Shown here piece by piece: positions 21,113 through 32,572 of a DNA stretch of 64,000 nucleotides. The stretch covers positions 460,460,780 to 460,524,779 of the forward strand of contig NC_053040.3 in the NCBI RefSeq assembly GCF_002575655.3, read 5' to 3'. Under the pieces are notes generated by a model. That model did not search any database and had not been told where the DNA came from. It saw only the letters and a list, made by a program, of their open reading frames with translations. Origin of the DNA: Aegilops tauschii subsp. strangulata. Lineage: Eukaryota; Streptophyta; Magnoliopsida; Poales; Poaceae. Every line of letters starts with the position of its first letter. Position 1 is the first letter of the stretch. The position numbers and the translations under genes are program-made.

Positions 21113-21638
21113 TGTTGGGGATATTACCACTGGGCGTAAACCGGCCAGGAGAGGCTGGGTTAACCCCATAAATAGTTCATCTGTATCTGAAGTCCATGAA
21201 GACAGACGGTGACGCTTCATGAAGGCCCAGGGCCCAAAGCCGGTTTAAGGCCTCTAGACATAAACCGGCATTGATATGTAAACTTGTGTTGTAAGATAGA
21301 AGTAGCAGAGACCGAGCCGGACACGATTATGAGCCGGCCTCGGGATTCTGTAAACCGGCGGGCGTCAACCCATCTATATAAGGGGACGACCCGGCGGCGA
21401 TTCAGGGACAACAGACAACAACTCGATACTTAGGCAAAGCGTATTCGCTCCCTGGTCATCGAAACCCCAACAATTCCATCACAACTAGACGTAGGCTTTT
21501 ACCTTCATTGTAAGGGGCCGAACTAGTATAAACTCTCTTGCGTCCCTTGTCCGCTTTAATCCCTTTAAGCTAACCCGTAGCGATGGCTCCGCGACTAAGT
21601 CCTTTCTCTAGGACATCTGCAGTGACAAAACTACGACA
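21113..21638 (+). repeat. 3' LTR of element D (526 bp)
   Basis: It is nearly identical to 8402-8927 (about 15 differences), starts TGTTGG after the polypurine tract and ends ACGACA before the target duplication gtgtg (21639-21643). Confidence 0.96.
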
Positions 21639-22400
21639 GTGTGTAACCGGTAGTTCGATTGGGCGTGGTCCGCAGCCCCCAGAGTATGGAGTCGAGTTCC
21701 TTGACCCAGTGCTTGTCTGACTCTGTCAATGACCGTACTAGTCTGGGCTTAATGCCGCTCATGATAAGACCATTAGCTCGTTCGACTTGACCGTTTGTTT
21801 GTGGGTGATAGACGGAGGCATAATTGAGCTTGATGCCCAGGTTAGCACACCAGGTTTTCACTTCGTCGGCTGTAAAATTGGAGCCGTTATCGGTGGTGAT
21901 GCTGTGTGGGACACCATAACGGTTTATGACACCGGATATAAAGTCTATCACTGGTCCGGCTTCGGCCGTTTTAACTGGTTTGGCCTCTATCCACTTAGTG
22001 AATTTATCTACCATGACCAGCCTATATTTTTTCTTATGGCTTCCCCCTTTAAGGGGTCCGACCATATCAAGCCCCCAGACCGCGAAAGGCCAAGTAATGG
22101 GGATTGTTTGTAGAGCGGTAGGCGGCATATGGCTTTGATTGGCGAAAAGCTGGCATCCTACACAACGTTGGACAAGGTCCTGTGCATCTGCTTCCTTCTT
22201 CTTCGGAGATACATCTTTGAAGGACTCCGGTAGCGCTCTTCTTGTAGAGCTCTCCTTCGTGAACCTTGTAGGCTTTCGAACGTCGAACGATGCATCGAGC
22301 CTCATTCTGATCCTCAAGGAGCTCTCGCCTATTGAGGTAGGCCAAGAAGGGTTCGGTCCATGGGGCAATTATTGCCATTATTAGATGGGCCGATTGTGTT
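21639..22400 (-). pseudogene. Integrase core of element A
   Basis: The minus strand carries the second Cys pair of the zinc finger (RCVGCQ), then WGLDMVGPL (first catalytic D), ITTDNGSNF (second D) and the QVERANGLIMSG segment. The conserved Glu of QVERANGL is present. A deletion of about 57 bp relative to copy C, near 22190, removes the HH half of the zinc finger. Element D interrupts the gene just after GYTP; it resumes at 8401. The two halves meet exactly once the gtgtg duplication is removed. Confidence 0.88.
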
Positions 22401-24160
22401 ATTTCGGTGGCTGAGCCCCCGATGATATCGGTATTGTGTTTGGAATCTGGGGGTATAATCTGATCCGGACTAGAGTTGCCGCTCTCGTCCTACCATGCCA
22501 CGGATGGCTTGAAGAGCCTTTCCAAAAAGATGTTACGCGGGACGGGGTCACGTTTGGCGCCCATGCGAGCGAGAACATCCGTCGCTTGATTACTTTCTCA
22601 AGCCACATGATGAAACTCGAGTCCCTCGAACCAAGCTGACATTTTGAGTATGGCGTTACGATAGGCCGCCATCTTCGGATCTTTTGTGTCGAAGTCTCCG
22701 TTTATTTGGGATATTGCGAGATTTGAATCCCCGCGCACCTCCAGGCGTTGTATGCCCATGGAGACAGCCATCCGAAGACCATGCAATAAGGCCTCATATT
22801 CGGCTGCGTTATTGGAGTCTGTGTATAATATTTGGAGTACATACTGTACTGTGTCTCCTGTGGGGGACGTTAAAACAACACCCGCTCCTAGACCAGCCAG
22901 CATTTTAGAGCCATCAAAGTGCATGACCCAGTTGGAATATGCGCCATACTCTTTAGGGAGTTCGGCCTCTGTCCATTCCGCGATGAAGTCAGCCAATACT
23001 TGGGATTTGATGGCTCGGCGTGGTTTGTATGTTATATCAAATGGCAAGATCTCAATGGCCCACTTGGCAATCCGGCGTGTAGCGTTGAAGTTGTTTATGA
23101 TGTCATTGAGTGGTACTTCGGAAGCCACCGTGATCGAGCACTCTTGGAAGTAGTGCCGTAACTTCCGGGATGCCATGAAGACCGCATATGCTATCTTTTG
23201 GTAATGAGGGTACCGGGATTTGCATGGTGTGAGGACAGTGGATACATAGTATACCGGTTTCTGAAGTGGGAATTTATGTCCGTCCTCCTCTCGTTCAACG
23301 ACAAGCACCGCACTCACCACCAGGTGTGTTGCGGAGATGTATAATAACATGGGTTCGCCGACGTTCAGCGCGGCCAGGATTGGGTTGCTTGCTAAAAGAG
23401 CTTTTATTTCTTCCAGTCCGGCCGTTGCCGCATCCGTCCACTCGAAGTGGTCGGTGCGTCGGAGCAGGCGATATAGTGGCAATGCCTTTTCTCCCAATCT
23501 AGAGACAAAGCGGCTTAAAGCTGCCACGCATCCGGCTACTTTTTGGACCTATTTGAGGTCTGTTGGTGTAGCCAATTGTGACAAAGCTCGGATTTTGGCT
23601 GGGTTTGCCTCAATTCCTCTATTGGAAACGATGAAGCCCAGGTGTTTTCCGGCAGGGACGCCGAAAACACATTATTCCGGATTGAGCTTGATGTCATATG
23701 TACGGAGGTTGTCGAATGTGAGACGCAGATCGTCTACTAGTGACTCGACGTGCTTAGTTTTGATGACAACGTCATCCACGTATGCTTCGACGGTCTTGCC
23801 GATTCGTTTCTCTAGGCATGTTTGAATCATGCGTTGGTAGGTGGCGCCTGCGTTTTTCAGCCCGAAGGGCATAGTGTTGAAGCAGAAAGGCCCGTATGGG
23901 GTAATGAATGCCGTTGCGGCTTGATCAGACTCCTTCATTTTGATTTGGTGGTATCCGGAGTATGCATCGAGGAAACACACTGAGTCGTGTCCTGCAGTAG
24001 CATCAATGATCTGATCGATGCGAGGGAGGGGGAAGGGATCCTTGGGGCAGGCCTTATTGAGGTCTTTGAAATCGATGCACAGGCGCCAGGATTTATCCTT
24101 CTTTGGTACCATCACCAGGTTTGCTAGCCAGTCCGGGTGTTTTATTTCTCCGATGAACCC
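22401..24160 (-). pseudogene. Reverse transcriptase and RNase H of element A
   Basis: RT motifs on the minus strand: LCIDFKDLNKACPKDPF, LPRIDQIIDA, FLDAYSGYHQIKM, MPFGLKNAGATYQRM and the catalytic AYVDDVVIK (about 23770). RNase H follows with MHFDGSKM, NNAAEYEALLHGLR and RGDSNLAISQI. Lesions: TAA at 23672-23674 after the YVDD motif, TAG at 23549-23551, and TGA at 22598-22600 after RNase H. The last stop is also in copy C (42532-42534), so it predates the A/C split. Confidence 0.9.
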
Positions 24161-24177
24161 GGCCTCAATTAACTTGG

Positions 24178-25155
24178 CTAGCTCCCCCCCATAGCTTGTC
24201 GTTTGGGTTCAGAAAAGCGCCATAGTGTTTGCTTAACCGGATTGTATCCCTTTAATATATTGAGGCTGTGTTCGGCCAACCTGCGTGGGATTCCTGGCAT
24301 ATCAGACGGGTGCCAGGCGAATATGTCCCAGTTCTTGCGCAGGAACGCACGTAATACGGCGTCGACCATCGGGTCCAGCTGTGCCCCGATGGAAGCTGTC
24401 TTCTTGGGATCCGTCTGGTGGACTTGAAATTTGACTATTTCATTTGCTGGTTTGAAGGAGGTGGATTTGGGCCGTTTATCGAGGATTACGTCATCCATAT
24501 CCACCGTGGAGCGTAGTGCGGTTAATTCTTCGGCCGCGAGGGCCTCGGATAGTGCCTCGAGGGCCAAGGATGTGGTTTTGTTTTCGGCGCGGAGTGCTAT
24601 GTCCAGATCGCTGGCGAGAGTGATAATACCGTTGGGCCTGGGCATCTTGAGCTTCATATACCCGTAATGAGGGATGGCTTGATAGCGCGTGAATGCATCT
24701 CGCCCTAACAGGGCGTAATATCCACTGTTGAAAGGGGCCACTTGGAAGGTTATCTCTTCGGACCGATAGTTCTCCGGCGTGCCGAATACCACGTCGAGTT
24801 TAATTTTTCCCGCGCATCTTGCTTCCCAACTGGGAATGATTCCTCAAAAGGTCGTATTACTTTTTTCGATGCGGCTCCTGTCTATTTGCATTTTATCAAG
24901 CGTGTCCTCGTAGATGAGGTTCAGTCCACTGCCGCCGTCCATGAGCACTTTAGTGAGCCGAAAGCCATCCATGATTGGATTGAGGACCAAGGCGGCTGGT
25001 GCCCGGACTGACCAGAATTTTGGTTCATCATCAGCATTAAAAGTTATGGCCGTGTCTTTCCAGGGGTTTATTGCTGCGACTTGGCAGATTTCGGCGAGGT
25101 CGCGGAGTGCCCTCTTGCGCCGATTTTTTGAAGCGAAAGTCTCGAAGACCGTCAA
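24178..25155 (-). pseudogene. Protease region of element A
   Basis: The retropepsin active site reads KVLMDGGSG (about 24955), followed by YALLGRDAF. A stop near 24844 splits the frame. The downstream half continues into the RT lead-in (PSDMPGIPRRLAEH, about 24300), and a short disruption near 24178-24130 separates it from RT. The gene is in its normal place between Gag and RT. Confidence 0.85.
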
Positions 25156-25191
25156 TACTCTGAGGTCGTCGTCTTCTGGAGAGTACTGCTC

Positions 25192-26313
25192 TCAGGTGTT
25201 TTTGGTGAGGATATCCTCGCCGCTCTTGGCCACTTGCCGGAGTATCCAACATGCTCTGAGGCTATGGGTTGGTTCTCTATCCGGTGTCATGTGTATTTTG
25301 CATGGCTTATTGAGCCATCCCTCAAGAACGGTTTCGCGTCCCACAATGGGTTTAATTTTCTTGCCTACGGGGTCGGGTGCCCTGAGGGGGTGCATCCTTT
25401 TTGCCCGCCAGAGAGGTGGCGTGAAGGCCGATGGTTCCCAGCGGGCTGCCTGAGCTTTCCAGGCGCTTTCCATTGCGCAGTACTTCTGTACTATGGTTTC
25501 CAAGTCAGCGAAGTGTAATACGCGACGGCGGTTGAGGGCGTTGAGGATCCCTTCATCCGTGCAATTATTATAGAATAGTGAAATCGCGTCCTCATCGCAG
25601 CAATCTTTAATCTTGTCTTTGACAAGGAGGAATCTGGCCCAAAAGTGATGAACTGTTTCCTAAGACTACTGCCGTACGTACATGAGGTCGCATGTGTCCA
25701 GGGGACCGGAATTGCTTGGAGAATATTGCTTGCGGGGGGTGGGTGGCGCTAAATCCGAACCCTGACCCGATGTGGAGTCCGGAGTTTGAAAGACTTCCGA
25801 GTTTATTGACTCGGGCTCCGGGATGTCCAATGATTCTTTAGGCTCAACGCCCGATTCTAAGTTCGGAAGACTAGAAGTGTCAGCCCGCTGACGGGTATCC
25901 GGCTCTCCGAGCTCGGAAATCCGAACATAGCTTGTTTTCAGCATAGGGGAAGAGTTGTTGTTGTTTTGCTCCTCTACGACCGCTATCTGATGGGTGATCG
26001 GTGGAGATTTGATTTATCTCTGATCGGGTTTAAGCCCAATCTGATCATAGTCTGTAGCGACCCCCAAGGCGGCGATGCGATCCAGGAGTTCGTTTAAAGA
26101 TGACAAATCCGCCGGATCCATCCGTTTGGAGTATTCGGGGTCAACATGGAGATGATTTTCGATGACTTGGGAAGTCATCATCGGCTTAACGGCCGAACGG
26201 GCGGCCATGGTAAACCTGCCCAGCCGGAGGGTTTGGCCTGAGACCAGGGCTCCTCCAGAAGTGATACTGTCCTTGATAACAAGGCGAGCCATCAATCCTG
26301 TCATCGATGCCAC
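25192..26313 (-). pseudogene. Gag of element A, degraded
   Basis: The N-terminal part (26313-26014) starts MASMTGLMARLVIKD, and an acidic Ser/Pro middle (25944-25666) follows. The capsid-type domain survives only as its second half near 25640-25450 (FWARFLLVKDKIKD, LNALNRRRVLHFADL), and then a basic C-terminal part runs to 25192. Several stops interrupt it, and the first half of the capsid domain seems lost. No intact zinc knuckle is visible. Confidence 0.75.
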
Positions 26314-26320
26314 AGAGGAA

Positions 26321-26339
26321 CTCTCAATGAAAGCACCAA
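26321..26339 (-). other. Primer-binding site of element A
   Basis: The minus strand after the LTR terminus reads ttggtgctttcattgagag. Its complement ends in CCA, as expected of a tRNA 3' end. The same site adjoins LTR4 (40328-40346). I do not assign the tRNA. Confidence 0.75.
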
Positions 26340-26809
26340 TGTCGGTGTCAAAACCGGCGGATCTCGGGTAGGGGGTCCCGAACTGTGCGTCTGAGGATTG
26401 AGGGTAACAGGAGACAGGGACACAATGTTTACCCAGGTTCGGGCCCTCTTGATGGAGGTAACACCCTACTTCCTGCTTGATTATCTTGGATGAATATGGG
26501 GTTCACAAGAGTTGATCTACCTCGAGATCGTAATGGCTAAACCCTAGATGTCTAGCCTGTATGGTTATGATTGCCTCTACGGACTAACCCTCCGGTTTAT
26601 ATAGACACCGGAGGGGACTAAGGTTGCACATAGTTGGTCTAGAGAGAAAGGAATCTTCATATCCGAACGCCAAGCTTGTCTTCCACACCAAGAGGAGTCC
26701 CATCTAGACACAGGGGAACGCCTTCCACATTGTATCTTCACGGCCCATGAGTCCGGTCCAGGTCACAGAGCCCGCACGCCCGAGGATCCCCTAATCTAGG
26801 ACTCCCTCA
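26340..26809 (-). repeat. LTR2, shared by elements A and C (470 bp)
   Basis: The left neighbour is the primer-binding site and gag of A, which makes this the 5' LTR of A. The right neighbour is polypurine tract and 3' internal sequence, which makes it the 3' LTR of C. It therefore joins two head-to-tail copies. It is closer to LTR1 than to LTR3/LTR4. Confidence 0.92.
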
Positions 26810-27098
26810 GTAGCCCCCGAACCAGTCTTCAATGACGACGTGTCCGGCGCGCACATTGTCTTCGACATTGCAAGGCGGGTTCTCCTTCCAAATACTTCAA
26901 AACATCTGAACCAAAGGACCATATTCGGCTTCTTCATCTTCGGTCTTGGTAAGGTGAATACTTCGAACAGCTCAGATATACATTATATATTATGCCTTTC
27001 GGCTTCTGTGCCATTGTCGCCCCGACTTCCACGTGTCGGACGAATACGAGGGGTACAATAATTTTTACACATAACACCCGGTCCGTGTAAGGAAGGCG

Positions 27099-27109
27099 TC
27101 TATTTAAGG
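27099..27109 (+). promoter_or_regulatory. TATA-like box for the antisense gene of element C
   Basis: The motif tctatttaagg is identical to that of element A (4286-4296) and stands the same distance before the ATG (27182). Confidence 0.5.
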
Positions 27110-27181
27110 AGATTGAATCTCAGATGCCATTCCACACCAGGCGGAAAATCCTTAGAGCTTTCCACAAGAAACCATGCAAAC

Positions 27182-29922
27182 ATGGCCAGCGCTCCCAGTT
27201 CTTCTTCCCGCCCTCCGGCCCTGAAAGAGGTGATTGGGAAAGTTGCTAAGTATCCCACACCCAGCTATCCAAGCTCCAGATGCAGGGATATCTCCCTCCC
27301 GCGGATCTAGTCCCTGTTCGGGCGGGATTAGCATCCATCAATGGCGAAGCCATGGCGGAAAACTTCCCCAATCCTACCGAGGGGGAGCGAGTATGCTTCG
27401 TTTCTTTCCTATTAAGAGGCATCGGATTTCCAATCCATCCTTTCCTCCGAGGTCTCCTGGAGTACTATGGCCTCCAATTGCATAATCTTACGCCGAGTTC
27501 CATTCTGCATATCGCGGGCTTTGTCGCTCTCTGCGAGCTGTTCCTAGGCTGCGAGGCTCATTTCGAGTTATGGAGGAAACTTTTCTGCCTCTTCCTCCCA
27601 AAAGGGATCCATATTCGAGGTGGGCGGCGCCGAAGTGTTCCGCATAGCCGGGACATGATACTTGTCGGGCACTCCGAGGAAAGCATCCGAAGAGTGGCCC
27701 TCGGAGTGGTTTTATATTGAGGATGTCATTATCTCAGACCCCGTCCGACGAGGCCTACCCGTATTTTCCAATGTTTCGTTAAAGAAACGTCATAGCTGGC
27801 GCCCTCGGAGCCTCGAGGAGGAAGATAATGCGGAAGTTAAGAAGTTGATGGACAAGATAAAGATACTTGCCCAATCCGGACTGTCCATAATTGAGGTTAT
27901 GGCGATTTCCATAATGCGAGGTGTCCAGCCACTCCAATCCAGGGGGCTCCCCATGTGGAACTACAACGGGGAGGATGACACATCTCGCTACGGGTGCAAG
28001 GGTCCGGACAATCTTGCCGCCTTGGCCGCCATGTTGGCCAATCTTTATAAAGGGGAGAAAGAAGCGTTCACCCATCTTAAATGCCGAGAAGGCTTTTCCA
28101 TGTACAATCCACCCAGCTGGGTGAGCCTTAGCTCTGTAACTTTACTCGATTTTCCTCCTGAGTCGTACTTTATTCGAACTTTAACCGAACTATATTTAAC
28201 AGGAATGGAGGAAAGCCGTCGCCGGGATTTACAGCCCTGCTCTACAGCCAGAGGATCATATCCGAGACCTGGATCCCGGATTTGAAGAGGATCCGGATAT
28301 ATTTGTAGAGCTCAAGGAGGGGGTCTTTTATCAGGCAAGCTACGATGGTACGGAAGTAGCCATTATTGCCGATTGCCCGGCCTTCTCCCTTCCTCTCATG
28401 TAAGTGCCCCGAAGGCGTCCCTTTCAAAAGAGTTTTGTCACCGTGCTTCACCCAACACACTATTTTGTGCTTTAAAGGGGTGCCGGTCGTCTCGCCATTC
28501 CGCACCAGAGGCATCCCCTATACGGACGAAGCCGGTGCGAGGCGGGTCTTCAAAGAGAAAGGCGGATGGCAACACTGCCCAACCTTCATCGAAGAGGTAT
28601 GGTTCTGAATACGTCCCATGGTAATCATACCATTCCTTACTGCGTCATATTTCAGAAAGAGCGTTCGCCGGACTATATCCGGAGGTCACACAGGACATGC
28701 ATCCACCAATCCGGCCCCGGACTCTGCCTCCAGGGCTAGAGTTGATACGGGTGCAATGCCGGATTGTCCTGTCTCCGAAGATTCGGATGATGTATCCGTC
28801 ACCAACTCCGAAGTGGAGAGTGCGATGAACCATCGACGCTGGAGGGCCGCTATGCGCCACCCCCATTTTACTGAAGAGGCATTCAATGCCTTCAGCTCGG
28901 CGGATGCATACCTCCGAGCTGCTCGAGATGGGCTTGCCGGAGGCACTTATCAGCTTTCAAAGGATATGCGGGTAAGATCGTACTATGTATATTTAATAAT
29001 CATATGCCAGTAGCCCCCGAGCCTTGAAGCAGTTGACCCAACAGAGTTAAGGGTCGTTACCTCATCAGATACTCATGGAGAGGAATGACACATTATCCAA
29101 GGAGTTGGAAGAGTGCCGGACTAAGCTATTTGTTTTCACCGCCGAGCTTGAAAATTTAAAGGAATCCAAGGAGGCATCTGATGGTAAGCACAACAGTATC
29201 TGGAGAACATTATTCCCTACCAGCAATGACTCTAACTATGCGTTTGTGTGTTGTTTATATGCAACAGCAGGATCGTTAGACCAGCTAGACGAGAGGCTGA
29301 TGGCCGCTCACGCGGATAAAAAATATGCCAAAGGGCAAGAGGCCGCCGGTCAACGTGTATTAACACAGACCATTAATGAGAAAAACAAACTATGAGATGC
29401 GAACATCAAGCAAGCCCAAGAACTGAAGGACGTAAGGGCCCAGTTATTGGATGCCTTAAAGGAGAATAGGAAGATGAAGGGCGGCATATTCAGTATGCTC
29501 TTTGACCTAACTTTCGTGAGGTTCCCCAATGGCAATTCAACAAGTTTGCTTCTGTAGGTGTGCTGACAGGGCGGCCCGAAGACGAGGTGTCCGGATATCA
29601 AGGCGACCTGCTACAAGAGCTGTCCAAGATGCATGAGCGAGCTCGGAAGGCAATGAGAAGCATTGCGAAGGTGTTATGGCCGTCCGATTCTCCTCCAGGA
29701 AGTATGGAGGAACTCGTGAATGTACTCAAGGGAGCTCGGCGCCGTTTCTCGCTATGGAAGATATCAGCATGCCGAGAAGGTGCTCGGGAAGCCTGGGCCA
29801 TGGTGAAAACACGGTACACCAAACTTGATACGAATCATATGGCACGGGTCGGACCTGGAGGATCCGATGGACAGGAAATTCCGGTCAGCCTGGTGTACGA
29901 CCAAGTGAAGATAGCCGCATAG
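27182..29922 (+). pseudogene. Antisense gene (aORF) of element C
   Basis: It is colinear with the antisense gene of A and better kept in places. Exon 1 ends in PPSW before the gtgagc donor at about 28121, where copy A has a stop. The acceptor cctcatcag before the coiled-coil exon (about 29068) is intact here and lost in A. Lesions of its own: a one-base loss near 27216 in the N-terminus, a frameshift near 27650, TGA near 29394 in the coiled-coil exon and TAG at 29920-29922, about 24 codons before the end seen in A. Together, copies A and C define the exon structure of the family. Confidence 0.7.
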
Positions 29923-30071
29923 TTTTCACAACAAGATTGTAGGCTAGACAGCCTATTAGACGGCATAGATGACGAAGCTTTTGAGTCCAAGTGACTATGT
30001 ACTTCCAATTGACAAATTTGTCCCTAGCCGAAGTGTAAAACAATTGTCATGGGAGACCTTTTCGCTTCGAC

Positions 30072-30093
30072 CTCTGGACCCGAAGGTGCGGAG
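30072..30093 (+). other. Hairpin H1, copy C
   Basis: CTCTG (30072-30076) pairs with CGGAG (30089-30093) with one G-T wobble, and ACC with GGT around CGAA. The wobble is only good on plus-strand RNA. Confidence 0.6.
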
Positions 30094-30461
30094 TGTTTCC
30101 GAATACCGGACCGGTGATAAATACCGGGGCATGCGTGGAAACCAGGCGTAGGGGTCATAGTTGCTTGAACAGACAAGTTGTATTCGGCTAGCTATGTTAT
30201 ATTACTTATTGATTGTAAGAAACATCTTCCAGAGAGAATAGTTCCGTTAAGGGTTCCTTTCCCTGGGTGAACATGCATTAGTATGCATGCCCAAACTGTG
30301 ATTCGAAAAATCGCAGCATACTTAATATCTGGGGGTTCATAGTGCAATGAGGGTAAAACGTCTTTAGTCCGCCGACCGATTATTCCCTTAAGAACGCTAG
30401 CTTTCGGCTTCACCCAGTCTGAGGTACAAGTCCGGATGACCCGGCTGTAACAATCGCAGAG

Positions 30462-30512
30462 GTGCTCCCTTTATGCCCTAGTCGAATAAGCGGGAACGTA
30501 GGGCATAAGCAC
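30462..30512 (+). other. Hairpin H2, copy C
   Basis: TTATGCCCTA (30471-30480) pairs with TAGGGCATAA (30499-30508), and GTGC with GCAC outside. Element B was inserted ten bases after the outer pair (target ccagg, 30518-30522). Confidence 0.65.
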
Positions 30513-30522
30513 AGGAGCCAGG

Positions 30523-31001
30523 TGTCGGTGTCAAAACCGACGGATCTCGGGTAGGGGGTCCCGAACTGTGCGTCTAGGGTTGATGGTAACATGAGACGGG
30601 GGACACAATGTTTACCCAGGTTCGGGCCCTCTCTATGGAGGTAATACTCTACTTCCTGCTTGATTGATCTTGATGAATATGAGTATTACAAGAGTTGATC
30701 TACCACGAGATCGTAATGGCTAAACCCTAGAAGTCTGGCCTGTATGATTATGATTATGATCATTGGCCTCTACGGACCTAGCCCTCCGGTTTATATAGAC
30801 ACCGGAGGGGACTAGGGTTATACAAAGTCGGTTACTGAGAAAGGAATCTTCATATCCGAACGCCAAGCTTTCCTTCCACGCCAAGGAGAGTCCCATCCGG
30901 ACACGGGTGAGAGTCTTCGGTCTTTTATCTTCACAGCCCAACAGTCCAGCCCACATCAACAGGTCGGACGTCCGAGGACCCCTTAGTCCAGGACTCCCTC
31001 A
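30523..31001 (-). repeat. LTR3, 3' LTR of element B (479 bp)
   Basis: Ends TGTCGG...CCCTCA on the plus strand; it shares insertions with LTR4 (gattatgattatgatcatt) that LTR1 and LTR2 lack, so B belongs to a different subfamily from A and C. Confidence 0.94.
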
Positions 31002-31404
31002 GTAGCCCCTGAACCAGTCTTCAATGACAAGGTGTCTGGCGCGCAGATTGTCTTCGGCATTGCAAGGCGGGTTCCCCTTTCAGAATACTCCATGATAGTC
31101 TTCGGACACAACGAACGTGTCCGGATCTGCAACACAAGTACCACACACAACCGTAGAGAGTATAATATTTCACAAGTCCAATCCGCTGCCAACGTTTTGT
31201 AAGGTGACATCACTTCTGCCCGGTTATTATTTTGAACCGTTTTCTTCTGCCGTTCCACGTTTCGAGATGAAGTTTTCATTGGCACGTCTTGTCAAAGCAG
31301 AGATCGTGTCCCCTTATTGCGGGATTCTCATCAATACGGGTGTGGGTAATCCAACCGTGCCGTTTGCACAACCCTTGGGAACAGGCGAGTTTTAAGGCGA
31401 GTGG
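31002..31404 (+). other. Region between LTR3 and solo LTR, element B
   Basis: The 3' internal flank of a Fatima-like element: it starts with the polypurine-tract complement gtagcccctgaacc and contains no coding region. It probably holds upstream sequence of the antisense gene. It ends in agtgg (31400-31404), the target of the solo LTR. Confidence 0.6.
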
Positions 31405-32547
31405 TGTTGGAGTAAATGACCACGGGTAACCTAACCGACTCCCCCTGGCTCTTCAGAAAAATTATCAGGCCTTCAGGCCTCCGAGCACTCCAAGCATCGG
31501 GCCGCCTCCCCTGGCCGGCTACCTCTGAAGTCGACTCCCGGAAGGCGGCCCAGCCTCAGCAACCCCTCCCCAGGACGACTACGAGGATGCCGACTCCAAG
31601 AAGCCGGCCGAGATCACAACCACCAAAGCTACACCCACATAACGGTGACAAGACGGGGTGTGGCCACAGTGCGGCCCACTACCCCCGAAGCCCGAGGCGG
31701 GCATGGCTACAGGAGGCCGTACGGGACGGCCGTCTCCCGTGCGGCTCGGCACTGTAGCCACGCTGGCCTCAATGTCATCCACGACAGACTCCCGTACGGC
31801 CCACGGGCGGCGGGCCCCTTCAGCCAGAGAGAGGCATGAAGGCGGCCCGGCTTTTCCCAGTCGGCCAAAGGCGTAGCCGGCCCCCAGAAGCCGGCTACTC
31901 CCTCCCTCGAAGCAGGAGCCCCATTAAGGAGACAAGACGAGGTAAGGCTACAGTGAGAGCCCCCGAGGCGGCCCACTGTAGCCACGCTTACCTCGACGAA
32001 GCCCTCGTCATCAGAGGCGAGGCTACAGTAAGCAGCCGCCGATAAGACCCTAGGCGGTGGGGCCGGCCTGTCGACCGAGAGGCCGGCAGCCGACGGGACC
32101 CACCAGTCGGCGGGACCCAACAGCCGGCGGAGAAGCCGGCAAGCGTAGACACTGACGGCTGGTACCAGTGCCCAGCCGGATTACCATTGTATCCCCGGGG
32201 GGTAGGCCTATATAAACCCCCCGGAACACCCATGCAAAGGGTTAGCTTCTGAACACAGCACACACACCATAGAGATAGAGAGAAGCAAGAGCTAGCCTTG
32301 TTCTTCTTCTCCCTTGAACCCAACAGCTCTAGGAGCGATTGTAGCTACCTTTCCTTGATCTAGTGATCATGCGGAGACCCCGCAGAGCAGGACTAGGGGT
32401 GTTATCTCCACGGAGAGCCCCGAACCTGGGTAAGATCCGCCGGCGTGCATGTCTTCGCCTCATCCCGTTTCCAGGCACCGGTGATGTCTTATTGGCACCC
32501 ACCATGATAAGCCATCCATTGGCATATGTCGCACCAACCACCCGACA
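31405..32547 (+). mobile_element. Solo LTR (1143 bp), family not identified
   Basis: It starts TGTTGGAGTAAATGACC and ends ACCCGACA, flanked by a perfect 5 bp duplication, agtgg (31400-31404 and 32548-32552). It has no internal region. A TATA box, cctatataaaccccc, lies at about 32207-32221, so it points right. It is GC-rich with repeated cactgtagccacgct motifs. It lies directly upstream of the antisense gene of B, in the same direction. Confidence 0.88.
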
Positions 32548-32572
32548 AGTGGGGAGGCGCTTGATATTCACT

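Larger units (their letters stand above)
8402..21638 (+). mobile_element. Gypsy element D (Tat-type), 13.2 kb, complete but decayed
   Basis: Two 526 bp LTRs (8402-8927, 21113-21638) start tgttggggatattaccac and end actacgaca. The element is flanked by a perfect 5 bp target duplication, gtgtg (8397-8401 and 21639-21643), inside the integrase of element A. Order on the plus strand is gag, protease, RT, RNase H, integrase, then a spliced antisense gene on the minus strand. I count about 15 substitutions between the LTRs (2.9%), which at 1.3e-8 per site per year would give about 1.1 million years. I do not name the family. Confidence 0.95.
3526..26809 (-). mobile_element. Fatima-like Gypsy element A (Tat lineage), with nested element D
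   Basis: The element has LTR1 (3526-3996, 3' LTR) and LTR2 (26340-26809, 5' LTR), a primer-binding site next to LTR2, and gag-protease-RT-RNase H-integrase on the minus strand. An antisense multi-exon gene occupies the plus strand near the 3' LTR. Element D (8402-21638) splits its integrase. Without D it would be about 10 kb, a normal size for this family. There is no matching target duplication: bases left of LTR1 are gtcgg, and right of LTR2 comes the internal sequence of another Fatima copy. LTR1 and LTR2 differ at about 23 of 471 positions by my hand count. Confidence 0.88.

Noticed and set aside
26840..27061. Short ORF after LTR2
   Set aside because: It lies upstream of the antisense gene in non-coding sequence and is disrupted in copy A.
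31416..32323. GC-rich ORFs in element B
   Set aside because: They fall wholly inside the solo LTR and have no recognisable content.
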